64,000 nt of DNA from Amoeboaphelidium protococcarum (Eukaryota > Aphelidiomycota > Aphelidea). A model generated the notes under the pieces. That model was not told the origin of the DNA, ran no database searches, and saw nothing but the letters and a program-made list of their open reading frames with translations. Position 1 is the stretch's first letter, and each line of letters starts with the position of its first letter. Shown here one piece after another: positions 58,718-64,000 of the stretch. The position numbers were made by a program, and so were the translations under genes. The stretch spans positions 1,426,001 through 1,490,000 of the forward strand of contig JALECJ010000254.1 of NCBI GenBank assembly GCA_023515745.1. Reading direction: 5' to 3'.

Positions 58718-61579
58718 TCACAGCAAAGTACCATCTTCTGCACCATCGATTTTAGATGTCAACTGAATCAACTTGATCCACTGCTCCAGGATGGATTAAT
58801 CAAAGTGAGTGAGATAGAATATTCTGTCACCATCACATAGTCTGAGATGACACGCAGTTTTATCAGAGATATCCATCACTAAGAATGGAGCGACAGTAGA
58901 GCCAGACAGACCAACACAGTCCATAGACTATTTGCCTTACAATCGGACCAGTTCAGCTGTAGTCGCGGCAGCTCTCTTCATTTAATCCTTATCGTCAGAT
59001 CCATTATTATCACTAAAGATTAATGAATTTGACTGGTGCAGCTAATGGTTATTAACCGGAAGGTGTGAGAAGATATTGAGCCACGACTGAGACTGCTTGA
59101 TAGTGGTTGGAGATGCCGCAGATGCGATAGACGGTAAAAAGGTCAGCACACGTACCACTTCCAAATGACCAGTACCCTGATCTTCTGGATACAGAGATGG
59201 ATCTTGGTCGCAATCAGCACCAGAGTCAGATCCATCAAACTTGCACATGAGCATAATATCACTGAACATTATCAGGAGATAGTACTTGTTTACGGGAGTA
59301 CATTTGATACTTTACTGAAGCGATTTACCGGTCCCATTGGATCTCAAATGAACTTCATATCTACAATAGAACACCTGGCCAGCGTTGAGAAGTTTTCTAA
59401 ACGGCTACACCAGCGGTGATGAGAGTGACCCTTTTATTCTGTTCTATATAGCCAGTATCTTTTCGTTATTATCAGCCTCTCGCTTCTTCTCATTGATCTC
59501 AATGGCGCGTTATCTAATCTCGCCCAGAGCTTTATGCAAATCTTTATAGTCCGGATGAGATGAAGTAGTATTCTTCAACAAATCTTCCAATAGAAGTTTA
59601 TACCGCGGTACTCTCTGCACAGGCATAATGAGATAGAAGGACAGATTGGGTTGGGTGTGACGAGGATCTTTCATTGCCGCGGTACAAATCTCTTTAAAGT
59701 ATAACCTCTTCTTCTTACTGACACCTTGACTGTGCTTAACTGATTGTAAGCGAATTAATTCATTACAGGCAAGATCATAATTGTTCACGTAGACAGAATA
59801 CATTTTCAAGAGAGCTGAATGCTGGAGGAATACTTGACCAACATTGGGAACAGGGGATGAAGTGAGATCAGCGAGTAGGACATCTCTATGCATTTATAAC
59901 AGGGATTCCCAATTACTGAATAAAACTTTCAAGTCTTCTCTACTCAGTACATCTAATTGCTACTACTGTTACAACTGACTCTGCATGGGTTAAATATAGA
60001 GATCATAGACAACCTGTAAAAATTCAACATACTTTTACTCACTCTCCACTATTTCTTTGACGATATTGACACGCTACTTTCCCATTTTCTATCTCTTTAT
60101 AGTATCATAATAAGTCGGAGGAGGTAGCATGATGCTTTTGTAGTTCATCTTACCAGACTTGTTTTACATCACTGGCACAGTTTCTGCTAGAGACGCTTCA
60201 TCATCCACTTGATAGTCTTACTGCAAGTATTCAGATCTGAGAGTCTGTACATCCTTAAAGTTTTATACCATCCATTAGACTCGATTGATATAAATAGTCT
60301 ACGGCGAGGACTACTGACCATCAGGGGATAACAATTACGACTAGCCAGCATCAGACTGAGGAGATCCGTGCTCATTACCACTTCCAATGAAACTACTAGA
60401 CAACATAGATAATGGTCTAGCTTCAGGAACAAATAACGATTAGTGTCTGGCATTCACCACAGGAATTGTAGACTATCTTTTAGAGGATACAGGCAGTCTA
60501 ATAGTGGATTCTATAGCACTTCTTCGCTTAATCTTTAATGGCCTCGCCAGATTAAATACATTCATCTGCTATCCAAAATCAGGTAACAACTGCAGAGACG
60601 ATTAAGCTTTGGTGGGAGATGTAGGTTGAGATTGAGACGAACTGAGATAATTTACAGAAGCTCTCGATGATAAGAGTTGAGGCTAATAATCCAAAATGGA
60701 TAGAATCCCACTCAGTTGAGAGTCCCAGCGGTTCTTGGCACAGAAGAACCATAAAAGCCTATTAAATCGACCCAGACATGGAGGTAGAGTTTTCAACTTG
60801 TTATGAGATATATCCAAGAATACCAAATTAGATAGATTAGATAATGCCTGAGGTAGCTCGAACAATAGATTATTACTAACATCTAAAAGATCCAGATCAG
60901 ATAGACTTCCAATACCAACAGGCAAGGTATTCAACTTATTATGCGACAAGTGAAGCCGCCTCAGGTTGCGTAATAATCCAACACCATCAGGTAAGACGGC
61001 GACGTGGTTATGTGATAAATCCAATACCGTCAGAGAAGATGATAATTGATGATAGAAATTACGATCCCGTGGCAGAGCAGATATATTACAAAACTTGGCC
61101 TCAAGTTAACGCACTTCAACAGCAGCAGACAGATCTATGCCGTGAAGACATTCAGGGCCTGCATCTTTAAAGCTCAACAATCCATCAGAATCAGCAATAT
61201 TGTCAGCACTACCACCCCGTTGTTAAGACGCTATTGAACTGCTTGAGCTTTACAAACTATCTTGAGATTACAGTGGACTTTTCGTATCTATTTTAGATCT
61301 AGACATTTAATCATTTGAAGCAGCTACTAGCTCTTCTTTGGCAGCATTGACACCTTCAACTGATGGTGCTTATGGTAATTTTTTAGAAGGTGGCCCATTT
61401 TTCAAAGTAGATCTTTTGTCAGCGAACTAATCTATTTTAGTTGCATTACCACTACTGTTTAGGGTCTATTTCAACACCAAACTACGCGAGATTATACCAA
61501 CAGTGTGAGTGAGAAGATAAACTAATACCAAGACGGAAACAGACTTGATCAAGAACCACAAATTCTCCAACCTGTCCAT
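58718..61579 (-). CDS. LRR-DH-PH Rho guanine-nucleotide exchange factor with N-terminal TM segment
   Basis: A 953-residue Rho-family GEF. A hydrophobic segment (FLIKSVSVLVLVYLLTHTV) near residues 8-30 looks like a signal anchor. A Ser-rich spacer is followed by leucine-rich repeats at about 175-295 (VLDLSHNHVAVLPDGVGLL, RLHLSHNKLNTLPVGIGSL, LLDVSNNLLFELPQAL, FLDISHNKLKTLPPCL). After a Ser/Arg-rich linker, the DH domain (about 498-713) has RVNIVKEIVESEQKYVEFLQ and MPVQRVPRYKLLLEDLLKNT, the diagnostic helix. The PH-like C-terminus (about 720-945) has LLIMFSDIMLMCKF. The likely target is a Rho GTPase such as Cdc42, Rac or Rho1; which one is unknown. Confidence 0.88.
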
Positions 61580-61891
61580 AATAAATACACCTTCTTATAT
61601 AGTTGACGGTCCCTAAAGTCAATATTAAAACGTGATGCGTCACGACAAGGAGAAGGAAGAAGAATTCAAATCGCCCCCTCCGCGTTCCTTGTTCCTTTGT
61701 TGGAGTTGATCATTCTACTTACGCTTTTCTTTTCCTATTCTCCCTTTATTGCGAGTGAGTGAGTGAGTTAAAAGACGACTCTCCTGAGCCATTTGAAACA
61801 CAGAAAGTTGTCCTCGGCATTCTATCTTGTAATATCAATTACAATCAATCTGTAGTTTAGTCGCTTGTCAACAATTGAGGATTGAGATAAA
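61580..61891. other. Divergent promoter, RhoGEF and NDUFAF8-like genes
   Basis: About 310 bp with a (gagt)n run at 61751-61770. No gene called. Confidence 0.45.
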
Positions 61892-62125
61892 ATGAAGACT
61901 GCAATTGAACGAATTGGAAAAGCTTTAGGATCTTGCTCAATGGAGGTAATTTGAATTTATCTTGATAATTGAAGACACAATATACGCGATGCAATGTTGA
62001 GTGTGTAGGCGATGACGTATGGAAAGTGTGTGGTGGCCAAGCTGGACTGCGTTGAGAAGGACGCGTGTGCAAAAGAGTTTCGCGCGTTCTAACAGTGCTG
62101 TACGAAGCATTTAAGGAAGCGGTGA
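61892..62125 (+). CDS. Twin CX9C protein, NDUFAF8-like complex I assembly factor
   Basis: A 56-residue protein from two exons, 61892-61945 and 62009-62125, with a 63-nt intron (gtaatt...gtgtag). Cysteines form a twin CX9C pair: CSMEAMTYGKC and CAKEFRAFQQC, typical of Mia40-imported intermembrane-space proteins. The surrounding pattern (CSxEAxxYGKCVVA then CxKEFxAFxxC) matches C17orf89/NDUFAF8, a complex I assembly factor. An extra Cys follows (CC) in the second pair. The intron interrupts the first CX9C motif after the Glu. Other CX9C proteins cannot be ruled out. Confidence 0.8.
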
Positions 62126-62272
62126 CTTTATACAAAATTGATTAAATGAGATATGATGAATATTGAACAATCTACGTATTTAAAGTGGCATTACACATTA
62201 TTACTTTTCGCTTACTTTTACAAATTATACACTGAATGTGATGATCGATAATAACCTTTTATAGCTAGCTGT
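62126..62272. other. Short convergent gap
   Basis: About 150 bp between the NDUFAF8-like and VPS9 genes. AT-rich. Confidence 0.3.
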
Positions 62273-63835
62273 TCATGCCTGATGGTAAGAGCCTTCGTCT
62301 GCAGACTTGAGTCGTTCCAGAAATGATTGAGGTCTCTGCGTTTTCTGCTAGTGAGATTACTACTCTTTAGCTTATTACAATCGAGCGCGCATTAATTCAT
62401 CAAAATCCTTCTTTGATTTAATTCTAAGAGTTGAGCTAGGAGACACTTGTGTGGAAGATGATTGACTATGTTACGATTATTATTATTATTATCCATGATG
62501 ACCGCCATCCATAATCCCTCGTGTCGGAGTCTGTGATGAGATACCATTAGATGGCTACAAGTGGGATAGGGATTTAACAAATTCACTAGCAGCCTTGAAT
62601 GAGATTAACGAGTACTGTTGCTCGGGATCTAGATCATTCAGTGCTTCATAATCGCCACTATTATTTACAGAGATTAAACGCGTCTCTTGAACGTATTTCA
62701 AAAGTACATCTATACAAACACCAGTATGGTATATGCAAAAGGACAATATTGGAAGAACATCATCAGCAGCTACTATGGCTTCATTCTCAATGGACACTAC
62801 TTGCGCGATCATGTGCACAATTGACTACATGACATGCTTAATATGATGTGGGACACAACTCTCTAACAATTTACTATTATTTCCAACTTATAGCTGTTTA
62901 AATAAGTCCATTACAGATTAAAGAGCAGACAGTTCAATAGATGACGCGAAACCAAATTTGGTGCTTATCAACTCTTCGTCTTTAATCGATTAGAATTCAG
63001 CATTTAAATTACTCAATATGTCTGTCCAATTATTATACATTTATACAATGACAGGCTCTTGACAATAGAGTTAAAACAGGTGAGCATGAAGCTGGCGATC
63101 TATAACGACACGCTCAAACACCACAAGTTAACAAAGCATTTCACTGTTCAAGCTATTACTGAATGAATTAGCATCAGAATCAGATGTCGATGTCATATTT
63201 ATAAACTCGTTCTAATATTTGAGTAGCAATTTACGGAGATTAGCTATATGATCAGCATAGTATCCAGGAACATGAAAGTAGGCAGCACAATGTTGAGTCA
63301 ATTCTAATCGCATCCTCTCAATTAATGTCTGGATTTGAGGACAATCAAGTACCAGCGATTATATCATCTAGTCATTGTCTTGTATATCATTAATCTATTT
63401 CATACATTTACGCGTCTATTAATTGCCATCTATGACTGTAGAGTCGGAATCCATCAGGAGACTTATTGCACCATGAATATACAAAATTTTGAATCCAATC
63501 ATCTGTTGTGAGTAGTATAGTTGTTCATCCAGAATTTTGTATCGCTTATTACCATCATATATAACGTGTCCATCGCTGATAGAGACTTGATGCTACTGAT
63601 TAAGGGAAGCGTATTGTCCTTTGATGAAAGAAGATGGCACTAGGATATAATCTTACAACCACTCGACGCGCTGATAATTTTTACTTCCACTCCGACTTTA
63701 ACGGCGATCATTTCCAATAATCGATTGCATACCAGCCGGCCTGTCAGATGGCACAATAAATAAAGTACTCTTACTAGGCTAATGTACCTACTCCAACATC
63801 AAAATGAAATCATCCATCCACTACTAATCACTCAT
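62273..63835 (-). CDS. VPS9-domain protein, putative Rab5 GEF
   Basis: A 520-residue protein. A VPS9 catalytic core sits at about residues 340-430: NEAIVAADDVLPILSFCIYH (the D-D-x-LP motif), LLKYVQETRLIS, and EQQYSLISFKAASEFVKSL (the Y-x-L-x-x-x-x-A-x-x-F motif). These match VPS9 helices that open Rab5-type GTPases. The N-terminal 330 residues are helical with SSFIKGQYASLNQQHQVSIS and no clear domain. The C-terminus is Gln/Ser-rich (TAG, TAA) and basic. The start MSDQQWMDDFIL at 63835 follows a short 5' region. Orthology to yeast Vps9 or to metazoan proteins cannot be decided. Confidence 0.8.
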
Positions 63836-64000
63836 TTTTTTTCTAAATTAATCAAACTCATATTATACGGGAAAAGAAAGTCTATTCTCTTGCTCCCCTT
63901 TCATAATTGACGCGCGTTGCGTTCAATGTTCTTTTCTCTCTCTTAAAACTGTAAAGTACATTTAATCAGTTTTTATTGGTATATTTTATCAGTTTACATA

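Overview
This is eukaryotic nuclear DNA read with a non-standard code. Every recognisable gene has in-frame TAA and TAG codons, usually where homologues carry Gln, and every one ends at TGA, so I read UAA and UAG as Gln and UGA as the only stop. Genes are compact (intergenic gaps mostly 50-700 bp) and mostly intronless. The introns I could define are 50-71 nt, start GTA, and all but one end TGTAG. The gene set points to Holomycota: a Skt5/Chs4-like chitin-synthase regulator with a CaaX end, a Cla4-type PAK with PH and CRIB, CreC/WDR20, BET1, and an EAF6-type subunit. A SARAH-containing Hippo/MST kinase, methionine synthase reductase, a C2CD3-like protein and queuine-transferase QTRT2 argue against an ordinary Dikarya fungus. 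An aphelid or other early-branching relative of fungi is my best guess; this is inference, not proof.

Layout. 1-142: end of an unidentified gene. 557-7271: malate dehydrogenase, UTP23, an F-box protein, a PQ-loop membrane protein, the Pol III subunit RPC11/POLR3K, and mitochondrial ClpX. 7744-14430: an HMG-box protein, VPS11, and the helicase DBP4/DDX10. 14760-21365: a small membrane protein, an OB-fold-like gene, QTRT2, a three-thioredoxin-domain PDI-like protein, a tandem duplication, and a probable complex I accessory subunit. 21451-26175: methionine synthase reductase-like protein without an FMN domain, MED6, and an SLC45-type transporter. 26521-34695: Hippo kinase, TMEM18, beta-COP and NOP2. 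34956-43345: a coiled-coil orphan, PAK/Cla4, CreC/WDR20 and eIF2A.

43346-51568 looks different: low-complexity repeats, four protein genes I cannot assign or only partly assign, a SET-domain gene, a 0.93-kb terminal-inverted-repeat element and long gene-poor stretches. It reads as a lineage-specific or mobile-element-rich segment. 51569-63835 returns to conserved genes: BET1, a C2CD3-like protein, KTI12, the Skt5-like protein, EAF6/MEAF6, CHMP1/Did2, an LRR-DH-PH RhoGEF, a twin-CX9C complex I assembly factor (NDUFAF8-like) and a VPS9-domain Rab5 GEF.

The genes do not form an operon or one pathway; they are housekeeping genes in mixed orientation, many as close divergent pairs. Common themes are nucleolar ribosome assembly (UTP23, DBP4, NOP2), endomembrane traffic (VPS11, beta-COP, BET1, CHMP1, VPS9), polarity and wall signalling (PAK, RhoGEF, Skt5) and mitochondrial function (ClpX, two complex I-related proteins). 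I saw no rRNA or tRNA gene and no CRISPR array.
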